Shown: positions 7,625 to 14,718, counted from the first letter of the stretch. The stretch: 20,923 nucleotides of DNA from VGJW01 sp035286125 (GCA_035286125.1 JAYKIS010000052.1:1-20923), one strand, 5' to 3'. Made by a program: numbers and translations. Notes: a model not told the origin generated them from the letters alone.

Positions 7625-8782
7625 GTGTGGACCTTCCTCGCGCTGCGCCAGTTGCGGGCCCGTGCACGGCAGACCGGCATGCTGGTGGCCTCGGTGGCTG
7701 TCGGCGTGGCCATGCTTGTCACGGCCCTGTCGTTGGTCAACGGCTTCGAGGCGGACCTCGTGGGCCGCATCCTCGGGGCCACTCCGCACGTGGCCCTCGA
7801 GGGGCCCCTCGGCGATGGCGTGACGCCGGATACCCAACTCGAGCGGACGCTCGAGGACTGGCCGGCCGTCGAGGCCGTCCTGCCTTACGTTTCGGTCCAG
7901 GGCCTGGTGGTCCGGGGCGAGACTGCCCGCGGTGCCCTGCTCAGGGGCGTCGACCTCGGGCGCCAGCACCGCGTGGCCTCGTGGGCCCGCGGTCTCAAGG
8001 TCCGGCGCAAACCACGTCATCCCGACAAGGCGCAGGTCCTGCTGGGCATCGAACTCGCCCGGCATCTGGGCGTTTCCCCGGGGGACAGGGTCCGCGTCGT
8101 CACGGGCCGCGGGCGAACGCTCGACGCCGAGGTGACGGGCCTCTACGAGGCCGGCATGTATGACTTTGACGCCCATGTGGCCTACCTCGAGCTGCCTGCG
8201 CTCCAGCGTGTGGCGGGCATGCGTGGCCGGCTGACGGGCTACGAGCTCAAGCTCAGGGACCCCTTCATGGCCCGAACGGTCGCGGCGGATGTCATGGCGA
8301 CCTTGAGGGTACCCGCGCGTTCCTGGACGACGTCCAACCATGCCTTGCTGGCTGCGCTGACGCTCGAGAAGTGGGTGGTGTTCCTCGTCATTCTGGCGAT
8401 CGTGGTGGTGGCGACGATGGGTGTCGCCAACACGTTGGGCATGTGGGTACTCGAGCAGCAGCGGGATCTTGGCCTGTTGCGCTCCGTCGGGGCGACGGGG
8501 CGCGGCGTGGCGGGCCTGGTGGTCCGCCAGGGCCTGTTCGTCGCTGTCCTGGGGATTGTGACCGGCCAAGCTGCCGGACTCGCCCTGTGCAGCCTCCTGG
8601 CCCGATTTCCCTTGCAGTTGCCAGCGGACGTATACCTGATCGAGCACCTGCCGGTGTCGGTTCAGGTCTCCGACCTCGTGCTGGTCACCGCTGCGGCGCT
8701 CGTGGTGTCGTGGCTGGCGTGCCTGTTGCCGGCCCGGCGTGCGGCGCGTCTGGACCCCATCGAGGTCCTCAGGCGTGCGTAG
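7625..8782 (+). CDS. LolC/LolE-like ABC transporter permease (FtsX/MacB fold)
   Basis: 385 residues with the layout of lipoprotein-releasing permeases. There is an N-terminal membrane helix (about 17-38) preceded by FLALRQLRARARQ and followed by SLVNGFEADLVGRILGATPH, a classic LolC/E junction. A periplasmic MacB_PCD-like domain spans about 45-245. Three C-terminal helices follow at about 255-280, 300-330 and 345-370. The end, ARRAARLDPIEVLRRA, is the standard FtsX-domain terminus. Family role: with an ATPase such as LolD, it extracts or moves lipoproteins or other envelope substrates. No ATPase gene is visible within the window, so the partner must be elsewhere. The start is GTG at 7625 with GAGG at 7609-7612, a slightly long spacing. 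The last eight bases overlap the next gene. Confidence 0.86.
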   Translation: MWTFLALRQLRARARQTGMLVASVAVGVAMLVTALSLVNGFEADLVGRILGATPHVALEGPLGDGVTPDTQLERTLEDWPAVEAVLPYVSVQGLVVRGETARGALLRGVDLGRQHRVASWARGLKVRRKPRHPDKAQVLLGIELARHLGVSPGDRVRVVTGRGRTLDAEVTGLYEAGMYDFDAHVAYLELPALQRVAGMRGRLTGYELKLRDPFMARTVAADVMATLRVPARSWTTSNHALLAALTLEKWVVFLVILAIVVVATMGVANTLGMWVLEQQRDLGLLRSVGATGRGVAGLVVRQGLFVAVLGIVTGQAAGLALCSLLARFPLQLPADVYLIEHLPVSVQVSDLVLVTAAALVVSWLACLLPARRAARLDPIEVLRRA

Positions 8783-9374
8783 GGAGCTGGCCATCGCGGT
8801 GGCGACCGCCACGGTCCTGATGGTGCCGGGATGCCCGGGCAGCCGGACGCGCGACCCGGCACGCGATGCTGCCCCGGCGCCCGGGCGGCCCGACCTTGCG
8901 CGGCTCGGATGGAAGCGTCTGGCTGTGGTCGCGCCGCTCAACCGCTCGGGTGTTGCCTTGGCGGGCAGTTTTCTCGAGACTGTCGCCCGGCAGGTCGGCC
9001 AACGGGGCTGGCCCCTGCGTGCGGGTGTCATCGACCGTCCTGGCGAAGGTCACCCGCCCGCCTCCTGGTGGGAGCGGCAAGCGCGGGAGCAAGGCGTCCA
9101 GGGGTTCGTCACGGCCACCGTCACCGCCCTGCGCTACGACGAACGCTTCGACAGGGCTTATGCCGCCGCGACATGTGGCCTGGTCGATAAGCGGGGGCAG
9201 TGGGTCTGGTCCCGCCGCGTGACCGGTGTCGTCGTGGGCGATGCCCTTCCATCTGGCGGCGACATTGGGCAGAATGGCAAGCAGTCGACCCAGGCTCACG
9301 TGGCACGTGGCCGATTGATGGCAGCCGTCCTCGAGGCGGCAAAGGAGTTCGCCGTTGACTTCCGTATCCCGTAA
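8775..9374 (+). CDS. Putative lipoprotein of unknown function (199 aa)
   Basis: The N-terminus is a lipoprotein signal: MRRE, a hydrophobic stretch ending VLMVPGC, and a candidate lipidated Cys at residue 20. Proline at position -2 is unusual but tolerated. The mature part starts with a flexible Pro/Ala/Asp linker and then an alpha/beta-looking domain (KRLAVVAPLNRSGVALAGSF, QGFVTATVTALRYDE, RGQWVWSRRVTGVVVGD). The 'ancient-looking' beta strands around 95-150 recall small lipoproteins that assemble at the outer membrane, but I do not recognise a named family. The GTG start at 8775 is favoured over later GTG/ATG codons because only it preserves the signal peptide. GAGG at 8762-8765 is nine bases upstream. 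The gene overlaps the permease by eight bases and the next gene by 20, so translation of the three is probably coupled. Confidence 0.75.
   Translation: MRRELAIAVATATVLMVPGCPGSRTRDPARDAAPAPGRPDLARLGWKRLAVVAPLNRSGVALAGSFLETVARQVGQRGWPLRAGVIDRPGEGHPPASWWERQAREQGVQGFVTATVTALRYDERFDRAYAAATCGLVDKRGQWVWSRRVTGVVVGDALPSGGDIGQNGKQSTQAHVARGRLMAAVLEAAKEFAVDFRIP
9344..9347 (+). promoter_or_regulatory. Shine-Dalgarno site supporting a TTG start
   Basis: GGAG within AAAGGAG (9341-9347) lies seven bases before the TTG at 9355. It is one of the best ribosome sites in the window. No other start codon in this frame precedes the signal peptide. The nearby ATG at 9374 is in a different frame. This decides the unusual TTG initiation of the exported protein. 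Confidence 0.7.
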
Positions 9375-9930
9375 TGAACGTCTCGCCGCGGCCCTGCTTG
9401 CCGGCGGCCTCGTGATCACCCAGGCCGCTCCCGCCCACGCCCTGCTGGGCTTCGACGTCGACGCTTCGGTCGCCGGAGGTTTCCTGACCTCGGGCACCGC
9501 GACCTCGCTGCCAATCGATGCCGATGCCTACGTGGCCCTGCCCCTGCTGGCCAAGGCGGCCCTGCACACCACCATGGTCGGCAACCAGCGCGCCATCGAG
9601 GCGACGGCGCGCTTCGAGCCTCTGCCCCTTCCGCTGATCGGCCTGCGTCCGGGTATCGGCATCATGCAGCAGGACATCGTGGGCACGTCCGGCCTTGCCG
9701 CCTATGCCGGCCTGGGTCTCCATGTCGGCATTCCCCTGCTGCCCGTCAGCGTCGACGCCGAGGTCGGGGCCGGTATGGGCACGGGCGGCATGGTCACGAC
9801 TTATGGCGTGGCGGGCAACTTCTTCCCGCTGCCCCTCGTGCCCATCGGCATCACGGCCAAGGTTCGCCAGTATCAGGCCGGTACCGCGCAGGTCTCGGCG
9901 GCCCTTGCCGGTTTACGCCTCTCACTCTAG
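9355..9930 (+). CDS. Exported small protein, probable outer-membrane beta-barrel
   Basis: 191 residues with a clear Sec signal: RNER, a hydrophobic core (LAAALLAGGLVITQ) and an APAHA cleavage site, likely after residue 29. The mature protein of about 162 residues has alternating hydrophobic/small residues in short strands separated by Gly/Pro turns, for example VDASVAGGFLTSG, AIEATARFEPL, YAGLGLHVGIPLL, VDAEVGAGMGTGG and GITAKVRQYQ. This looks like an eight-strand-sized barrel, but the C-terminus ends LRLSL without the usual terminal Phe/Tyr. No named family is recognised. Translation from TTG is supported by a strong ribosome site. It overlaps the lipoprotein gene by 20 bases and is the last gene of the permease/lipoprotein trio. 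A strong hairpin follows ten bases after the stop. Confidence 0.78.
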   Translation: MTSVSRNERLAAALLAGGLVITQAAPAHALLGFDVDASVAGGFLTSGTATSLPIDADAYVALPLLAKAALHTTMVGNQRAIEATARFEPLPLPLIGLRPGIGIMQQDIVGTSGLAAYAGLGLHVGIPLLPVSVDAEVGAGMGTGGMVTTYGVAGNFFPLPLVPIGITAKVRQYQAGTAQVSAALAGLRLSL

Positions 9931-9940
9931 GAGCTAGTCT
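9912..9940 (+). promoter_or_regulatory. Weak candidate promoter for the RpaB-like gene
   Basis: TTTACG (9912-9917) and TAGTCT (9935-9940) are separated by 17 bases and resemble a degraded sigma-70 -35/-10 pair. Transcription would start near 9947, inside the left arm of the hairpin, which would weaken the terminator in the new transcript. The match is poor and could be chance. Confidence 0.2.
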
Positions 9941-9980
9941 GGGGCCGTGTCCGTCAGGGCGCGGCCCCATCGAGGTTTTT
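9940..9980 (+). terminator. Hairpin with T-run: terminator or attenuator before the response regulator
   Basis: Bases 9940-9952 pair with 9957-9969 around the loop GTCA. This gives a 13-pair stem with two G-T wobbles and an outer run of GGGGCCG against CGGCCCC. Five T residues follow at 9976-9980, six bases after the stem. The fold is the strongest terminator-like structure I found. It lies nine bases after the stop of the exported-protein gene, and the response regulator's Shine-Dalgarno sequence (GAGG, 9972-9975) and GTG start (9983) come immediately after it. It may end the envelope operon, control read-through into the regulator, or both. The gap between stem and T-run is longer than ideal. 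Confidence 0.6.
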
Positions 9981-9982
9981 CC

Positions 9983-10723
9983 GTGGAACGCGAACGCATC
10001 CTCGTCGTCGACGACGAGTCGACCATCCGCCACATCGTGGAGACTCGGCTGAAGCTGGCGGGTTACGACGTGCTGACGGCGGCGGACGGTGCCGAGGCCC
10101 TCGAGGCCGCGGCCCAGCATCACCCGAGCCTCATCGTGCTCGACATCATGATGCCCAAGTTCGATGGCTTCGAGGTCTGTCGTGAGCTGCGCAAGAGCAT
10201 GATGACGCCCATCATCATGCTGACGGCCAAGGGGGACATCACGGATCGCATCGCCGCCCTCGAGCTGGGAGCCGACGACTACGTCGTGAAGCCCTTCTCT
10301 CCCCGCGAGCTCGAGGCGCGCATCAAGGCCGTCCTGCGCCGGACGCAACCCGAGACGGGCAAGCAGTCCCTGATCCGGATCGACCGCATCAGCATCGACA
10401 CCGGCAAGCGTCAGGTCCTGAAGGACGGTCGCAAGGTCAAGCTGACGGAGATGGAGTTCAACCTGCTCGAGCTGCTGGCCAACAACCCCGGCCGGCCGTA
10501 TTCCCGCAGCGAGATCCTGCATCAGGTCTGGGGTTACCGCCTCAACCAGTACTCGGACACCCGCGTCGTGGATGTCCATATCTCCCGCCTGCGGGCCAAG
10601 CTCGAAGACGACCCTGGCGCTCCCGAACTCATCCTGACGGCGCGTGGCACGGGGTACATGTTCGCGCAGGGCGCACCCGTGGACCTGCCGCCCGCCGGTG
10701 CCGGGGCCAGCCGCGAGGCCTGA
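9983..10723 (+). CDS. rpaB: OmpR-family response regulator, RpaB-like
   Basis: 246 residues. The receiver domain (about 4-120) has the acidic pair D10/D11, the phospho-acceptor Asp54 in IVLDIMMPKFDG, Thr81 and Lys103 (DDYVVKPFSPRELEARI). The winged-helix DNA-binding domain (about 137-232) has LTEMEFNLLELLANNPGR, SRSEILHQVWGY, DTRVVDVHISRLRAKLEDD and LTARGTGYMF. The sequence runs close to cyanobacterial RpaB/Ycf27, which controls light- and stress-responsive genes with the kinase NblS (Hik33). No kinase gene is adjacent. The start is GTG at 9983 with GAGG seven bases upstream. An earlier GTG at 9947 would read through the hairpin. The short Pro/Ala tail is unlike RpaB. It is convergent with the GGDEF gene, with only 16 bases between the stops. 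Confidence 0.85.
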   Translation: MERERILVVDDESTIRHIVETRLKLAGYDVLTAADGAEALEAAAQHHPSLIVLDIMMPKFDGFEVCRELRKSMMTPIIMLTAKGDITDRIAALELGADDYVVKPFSPRELEARIKAVLRRTQPETGKQSLIRIDRISIDTGKRQVLKDGRKVKLTEMEFNLLELLANNPGRPYSRSEILHQVWGYRLNQYSDTRVVDVHISRLRAKLEDDPGAPELILTARGTGYMFAQGAPVDLPPAGAGASREA

Positions 10724-10739
10724 CGCCCGGCAGCTCGCC

Positions 10740-12440
10740 TCAGGGGCGTTGCAGCAGGCCGGTTGACGTGACGGCCAACCGTGCCGTGCGTCCTGGCGCC
10801 TTGTCCGTACGGCGATCCCGGGCAAACGAGGAGCCCTCGCTGGCCTTGGCCACCTTCTTGACTTCGGCGGCCAGGCTGGCCAAGGCAAGGAAGTCCGGGA
10901 TCTGGCGTGTCTCGTTGGTCACGACGGCAATCGACAGCGAGCAGATGCCGAAGCGCTGCACCTGGCCCTGTCGGTCCACCGACACGATGTAGCCGCGCTC
11001 CCGGTCGTCGGGCGGGTAGAAACCCAGCACCTGCGCATCGAAGCGCCGGATGATCTCGCGGCAGAGGTCATCGGCGGCATGGGGCTGGGACACGATGATG
11101 AAGTCGTCGCCCCCGATGTGGCCGATGAAGTCGCCGGCATGATCCACGAACTGCACGGCATCCTTCAGGATCTCGGCCGTGAACTGGATGATGCGGTCCC
11201 CGGCCTCGAAGCCGAACTTGTCGTTGAACGCCTTGAAGTTGTCGAGGTCGACATACAGGACGGCGACCTGCTCGCCCAGTTCGAGGCGTCGCTGGACCTC
11301 GGTCTCGATGACGAGGTTGCCCGGCAGCTTGGTCAGCGGATTGGCGTTCTGGTCGTTGAACTTCATGATGGCCAGCGATTCGGTCATCACGTTGAAGGCC
11401 TCGGCCAACTGCTCCAGTTCGTCGCCCGTCCGCAAGTCCAGCTGGGTGTCGAGCCGACCGCTTGCGACGGTGGTGGCGTGGCCCGCGAGCTTGCGGATGG
11501 GGTCGGTGATGGTCCGCGCCACCAGGTTGGCGGCCATGAAGGCGAGGCCACAGGCCAGCAGGCTCAGCAACGCGATGAACAGCTGGGCCTGGTGGATGCG
11601 CGCGTTGAGCGGGGCCGAAGGCTCGCCGATGAACAACATGCCGACGAACTGCGAATAGTCACCGAAAAGGGGTGCGAAGGCGGCCAGATGCTCCTGTCCC
11701 CCGAGCGAGAGCGTGGTCTTGGCGACGGCCCCCGAATCACGCACCGAGGCGATGATGGGTGCTTCGATGGACCCGGAAAGCGGCTGCCCGCCCGGGGCAC
11801 GGATACTTTGCGCCAGCCAGGTCGCGCGCCGGGAGTCACCGACGGCGACGCCGACCTCGAGGCCCGTGATCTGCTTGAGCTGGTCGGCAAAGGCCTGGTC
11901 GAGCCGGGAGCCCACGAGGACGGCGCCCAGGACCTCGTTGCCCTCGCGGATGGGGGCGATGCCCCGCACGGCGAGTCCAAGGTCGCCAATGGCCTCGAGG
12001 CCCTTGACGGTCTCGCCGACCAGCGCCAGTTGCAAGCCGGGGCTGGGCATCTCGGGGACATCCGTCCGGTTGCCCGGCCAGAAGCCGCGCTGCAGCAGCA
12101 GGGTGCCCTGGGCATCGTAGACCTTGAGCAACTGGCGCTCGTCCAGAATTTCGAGCAGGCGACGGACCTCGTCGGCCCGCATCTTGCCCCCCGACCGGGC
12201 AAAGGCGGCGACCCGGGGGTGGCTGGCGAACATCTGCGCCGACGCGAGCGCGTTGTCCTTGAAGTAGTCGAAGGTGTGCAGCATGACGGCCGTGTCGTTG
12301 TCGAGGCGCTTGAATGCCTCGTTGTGGATGCCACGGGTCGTCAGCACGGCGGCGATGGAGGCCACCAGGAAAAGCAGGCTGGCGCACACGGCGGAGAAGA
12401 CGACGGCCAGCTTGATGGCCAATTTCAGGCGGACATGCAC
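10740..12440 (-). CDS. Membrane sensor with HAMP and GGDEF-type (GGDDF) domain
   Basis: 566 residues. A transmembrane helix at about 10-34 and another at about 287-309 enclose a periplasmic sensor of about 250 residues, probably a double-Cache type (LLKVYDAQGTLLLQRGFW, a VRGIAPI segment, LGAVLVGSRLDQAF). A HAMP linker (about 308-362, ARTITDPIRKLAGHAT) and a GGDEF-fold domain (about 365-540) follow. The GGDEF domain begins NPLTKLPGN, has LYVDLDNFKAFNDKFGFEAGD and carries the signature GGDDF at 443-447 in place of GG(D/E)EF. It also has the RGYIVSVDRQG insert known from a distinct GGDEF subgroup. The diguanylate cyclase reaction would make c-di-GMP, but Asp in place of the usual Glu makes activity uncertain. 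No inhibitory RxxD site is visible. The start is GTG at 12440 with AAGGAGGAG at 12447-12455. Confidence 0.9.
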   Translation of the reverse strand: MHVRLKLAIKLAVVFSAVCASLLFLVASIAAVLTTRGIHNEAFKRLDNDTAVMLHTFDYFKDNALASAQMFASHPRVAAFARSGGKMRADEVRRLLEILDERQLLKVYDAQGTLLLQRGFWPGNRTDVPEMPSPGLQLALVGETVKGLEAIGDLGLAVRGIAPIREGNEVLGAVLVGSRLDQAFADQLKQITGLEVGVAVGDSRRATWLAQSIRAPGGQPLSGSIEAPIIASVRDSGAVAKTTLSLGGQEHLAAFAPLFGDYSQFVGMLFIGEPSAPLNARIHQAQLFIALLSLLACGLAFMAANLVARTITDPIRKLAGHATTVASGRLDTQLDLRTGDELEQLAEAFNVMTESLAIMKFNDQNANPLTKLPGNLVIETEVQRRLELGEQVAVLYVDLDNFKAFNDKFGFEAGDRIIQFTAEILKDAVQFVDHAGDFIGHIGGDDFIIVSQPHAADDLCREIIRRFDAQVLGFYPPDDRERGYIVSVDRQGQVQRFGICSLSIAVVTNETRQIPDFLALASLAAEVKKVAKASEGSSFARDRRTDKAPGRTARLAVTSTGLLQRP

Positions 12441-12498
12441 GCCGGTCTCCTCCTTCCTGCCAGGACTATCGGCGGTTGCCGACGGGGCCTTACCCTGC

Positions 12499-12518
12499 CC
12501 TGGCGGAATTTCGCCAGG
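12499..12518. promoter_or_regulatory. 20-bp palindrome overlapping the cbs ribosome binding site
   Basis: CCTGGCGG at 12499-12506 and its mirror ending TCGCCAGG at 12518 form a near-perfect dyad, nine of ten pairs Watson-Crick with one G-T. It lies between the divergent GGDEF gene (start 12440) and cbs (start 12536). The right arm contains AGG of the AGGAG (12516-12520) that would serve cbs. As DNA it is a candidate repressor or activator operator. As RNA it would be a hairpin hiding the ribosome site. A -10-like TACGAT at 12532-12537 is too close to the ATG to be a normal promoter. Confidence 0.5.
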
Positions 12519-12535
12519 AGTTAACCTTTGCTACG

Positions 12536-13525
12536 ATGGATCCCATGTCTTATGCCCGGAACCTCTTCGACCTCATCGGCCAGACCCCGCTGCTGCGCCT
12601 CAACCGGGTGGTGCCCCAGGACGGGCCCCTGATCCTGGCCAAGCTCGAGATGTTCAATCCGGGCGGCAGCGTCAAGGACCGGCCTGCGCTCGCAATGCTC
12701 GAGGAAGCCGAGCGCCGTGGCCTGCTGCAGCCCGGCGGCACGGTGGTCGAGCCGACGAGCGGCAATACCGGCGTCGGCCTCGCCATCGCCTGCGCCCTCA
12801 AGGGCTACAACTGCGTGTTCGTCATGCCGGACAAGATGAGCCGCGAGAAGCAGGACGTGCTCAGGGCCTACGGGGCCGACGTCGTCATCACCCCCACGGC
12901 TGTGGCCCCCGACCATCCCGACAGCTACTACTCCGTGGCCAATCGGCTGACGGCCGAGATTTCCGGGGCCTACCAGCCCAATCAGTTCCAGAACCCCCGG
13001 AACCCTGGCGCCCATCACGCGTCGACCGGCCCCGAGATCTGGCAGCAGACCGAGGGCAAGGTGACGGCCTTCGTTGCCGGCATGGGCACGGGCGGCACCA
13101 TTTCGGGCACGGCCCGCTATCTCAAGGAACAGCGTCCGGACCTGCTGGTGGTGGGTGCCGACCCCGAGGGGTCGATCTACTCGGGGGACACGCCCCGCCC
13201 CTACAAGCTCGAGGGCGTGGGCGAGGACTTCATCCCCGGCACCATCGACCTGGCACTGATCGACCGGATGGAGCGGGTGTCCGACCGCGACGCCTTCGCG
13301 ATGTGCCGTCGCCTGGCCCGCGAGGAAGGCCTGCTCGTCGGAGGGTCCTCGGGCATGGCCGTCGTGGCCGCAGCCCGCGTCGCGGCCACGCTGGGGCCGG
13401 ACGACGTGCTCGTGGTGCTGCTGCCCAGCCAGGGCCGCGGCTACCTGTCCACGGTCTACAATCCCGACTTCCTCGTCCAGCACGGCCTCGCGACCCGCGA
13501 GGAGCTGGGACCGGCCCGTCGATGA
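12536..13525 (+). CDS. cbs: Cystathionine beta-synthase (PLP-dependent, without CBS domains)
   Basis: 329 residues of the CysK/CBS PLP fold. It condenses homocysteine with serine to cystathionine, the first step of reverse transsulfuration. Evidence: LIGQTPLLRLN, the PLP lysine in FNPGGSVKDRPA (Lys 47), PTSGNTGVGLA, the phosphate-binding GMGTGGTISG and GGSSGMA. CBS rather than cysteine synthase is indicated by NPRNPGAHHASTGPEIWQQT, EGVGEDFIPGTIDLALID and the ending LLPSQGRGYLSTVYNPDFL, together with the partner gene. The regulatory CBS-domain pair of eukaryotic enzymes is absent, as in many bacteria. The start ATG at 12536 lies 15 bases after AGGAG. The in-frame ATG at 12545 would be even further away. 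Its TGA overlaps the next ATG (ATGA at 13522-13525). Confidence 0.9.
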   Translation: MDPMSYARNLFDLIGQTPLLRLNRVVPQDGPLILAKLEMFNPGGSVKDRPALAMLEEAERRGLLQPGGTVVEPTSGNTGVGLAIACALKGYNCVFVMPDKMSREKQDVLRAYGADVVITPTAVAPDHPDSYYSVANRLTAEISGAYQPNQFQNPRNPGAHHASTGPEIWQQTEGKVTAFVAGMGTGGTISGTARYLKEQRPDLLVVGADPEGSIYSGDTPRPYKLEGVGEDFIPGTIDLALIDRMERVSDRDAFAMCRRLAREEGLLVGGSSGMAVVAAARVAATLGPDDVLVVLLPSQGRGYLSTVYNPDFLVQHGLATREELGPARR

Positions 13526-14682
13526 CCACGCCAGACTTCTCCACCATGGGCTTCCGGACTCGGGCCCTGCATGTCGGCCAGCCGGCGGACCCCGCGACGG
13601 GGGCGACGATTGTCCCCATCTACCAGACGTCGACCTTCACGCAGGAGGACGTCGGGGTCCACAAGGGCTACGATTATGCCCGCACCGCCAATCCGACGCG
13701 CAGTGCCCTGGAGGCCTGCCTCGCTTCCCTCGAGGATGCGCGTCACGGCCTGTGCTTCGCCTCCGGAATGGCGGCGACGGATGCCGTGACCAAGCTGCTT
13801 TCGGCCGGTGACCATGTCGTCGTCTCGGACGATGTCTACGGGGGGACCTACCGCCTGTTCGAGCGTGTGCTCACGCGCTACGGCCTCAGTTTCTCATGGG
13901 TGGATGCGACCGACCCGGTGCGGGTGCGGGAGGCGATTCGGCCCGAGACGCGCATGGTGTGGGCCGAGAGCCCGACGAATCCCCTGCTGCGCGTGCTGGA
14001 CCTCGAGGCACTGGCTGCCGTGGCCCACGAGGCCGGTTGCCGCTTCGTCGTCGACAACACCTTTGCCTCGCCGGCGCTGCAGAACCCCCTGCACCTGGGC
14101 GCCGACATCGTCGTGCACAGCACCACCAAGTACATCGGCGGCCATTCGGATGTCGTCGGTGGCTTCGTGGCCACTTCCGACGAGGCTACGTGGACGGACC
14201 TCAAGTTCCACCAGAACGCCGTGGGCGGGGTGCCTTCGCCCTTTGATGCCTGGCTGACGCTGCGCGGCGTCAAGACGCTGGCCCTCCGGATGAAGGCCCA
14301 CGAAGAGTCTGCACGTGTCGTTGCCGAGGGTCTGGTTGGCCATCCCGGCGTTTCCGAGGTGGTCTGGCCCGGTCTCCCGTCGCATCCCCAGCACGCCCTC
14401 GCCGCACGCCAGATGCGTGGCTTCGGGGGGATGGTCAGCCTCCGCATCAAGGGCGATCTCGACCGTACCCGTCAGGTGGCGCGCCGCCTTCAGGTCTTCT
14501 CCCTGGCCGAGAGCCTGGGCGGCGTCGAGGCCTTGTGTTGTCATCCGGCCGTCATGACCCACGCCTCCATCCCCCGTGTCGATCGCGAGGCCCGGGGCGT
14601 GACGGACAATCTGCTGCGCCTGTCGTGCGGAGTCGAAGACCCCGCAGACCTGCTCGGGGACTTGCTTCAGGCGCTTTCCTGA
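13522..14682 (+). CDS. Cystathionine gamma-lyase / gamma-synthase family enzyme
   Basis: 386 residues, the usual size for Cys/Met-metabolism PLP enzymes. Motifs in order: GFRTRALHVGQ, PIYQTSTF, YDYARTANPTRSALE, FASGMAATDAV, the YGGTYRLF loop, WAESPTNPLLRVLDLEAL, VDNTFASPALQNPL, the PLP lysine at 203 in HSTTKYIGGHSDVVGG, and AESLGGVEALCCHPAVMTHA near the C-terminus. Sequence alone does not cleanly separate gamma-lyase (cystathionine to cysteine + 2-oxobutyrate + ammonia) from gamma-synthase. The ATGA overlap with cbs argues for the lyase, which completes reverse transsulfuration. There is no separate Shine-Dalgarno sequence close to the ATG, so translation is probably coupled to cbs. The gene is intact. 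Confidence 0.92.
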   Translation: MTTPDFSTMGFRTRALHVGQPADPATGATIVPIYQTSTFTQEDVGVHKGYDYARTANPTRSALEACLASLEDARHGLCFASGMAATDAVTKLLSAGDHVVVSDDVYGGTYRLFERVLTRYGLSFSWVDATDPVRVREAIRPETRMVWAESPTNPLLRVLDLEALAAVAHEAGCRFVVDNTFASPALQNPLHLGADIVVHSTTKYIGGHSDVVGGFVATSDEATWTDLKFHQNAVGGVPSPFDAWLTLRGVKTLALRMKAHEESARVVAEGLVGHPGVSEVVWPGLPSHPQHALAARQMRGFGGMVSLRIKGDLDRTRQVARRLQVFSLAESLGGVEALCCHPAVMTHASIPRVDREARGVTDNLLRLSCGVEDPADLLGDLLQALS

Positions 14683-14701
14683 GCCACGGACGACGCGGTC
14701 C

Positions 14702-14718
14702 CGGGAAAATATTTCCCG
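14702..14718. other. A/T-centred hairpin after the transsulfuration operon
   Basis: CGGGAAA (14702-14708) is the complement of TTTCCCG (14712-14718), with a three-base centre ATA. It begins 20 bases after the gamma-lyase stop. It is the most A/T-rich spot in a very GC-rich neighbourhood. No T-run follows, so as a terminator it is weak. It could equally be a protein-binding palindrome upstream of the lipoprotein gene at 14861. Confidence 0.4.

Noticed and set aside
11079..12524. Long plus-strand open frame opposite the HAMP-GGDEF gene
   Set aside because: The minus strand has clear membrane helices, HAMP and GGDDF motifs and a strong ribosome site. The plus frame shows no domain.
12274..13521. 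Upstream extension of the gamma-lyase frame through cbs
   Set aside because: The cbs gene occupies this region in another frame with all PLP motifs. The gamma-lyase family N-terminus fits the ATG at 13522.
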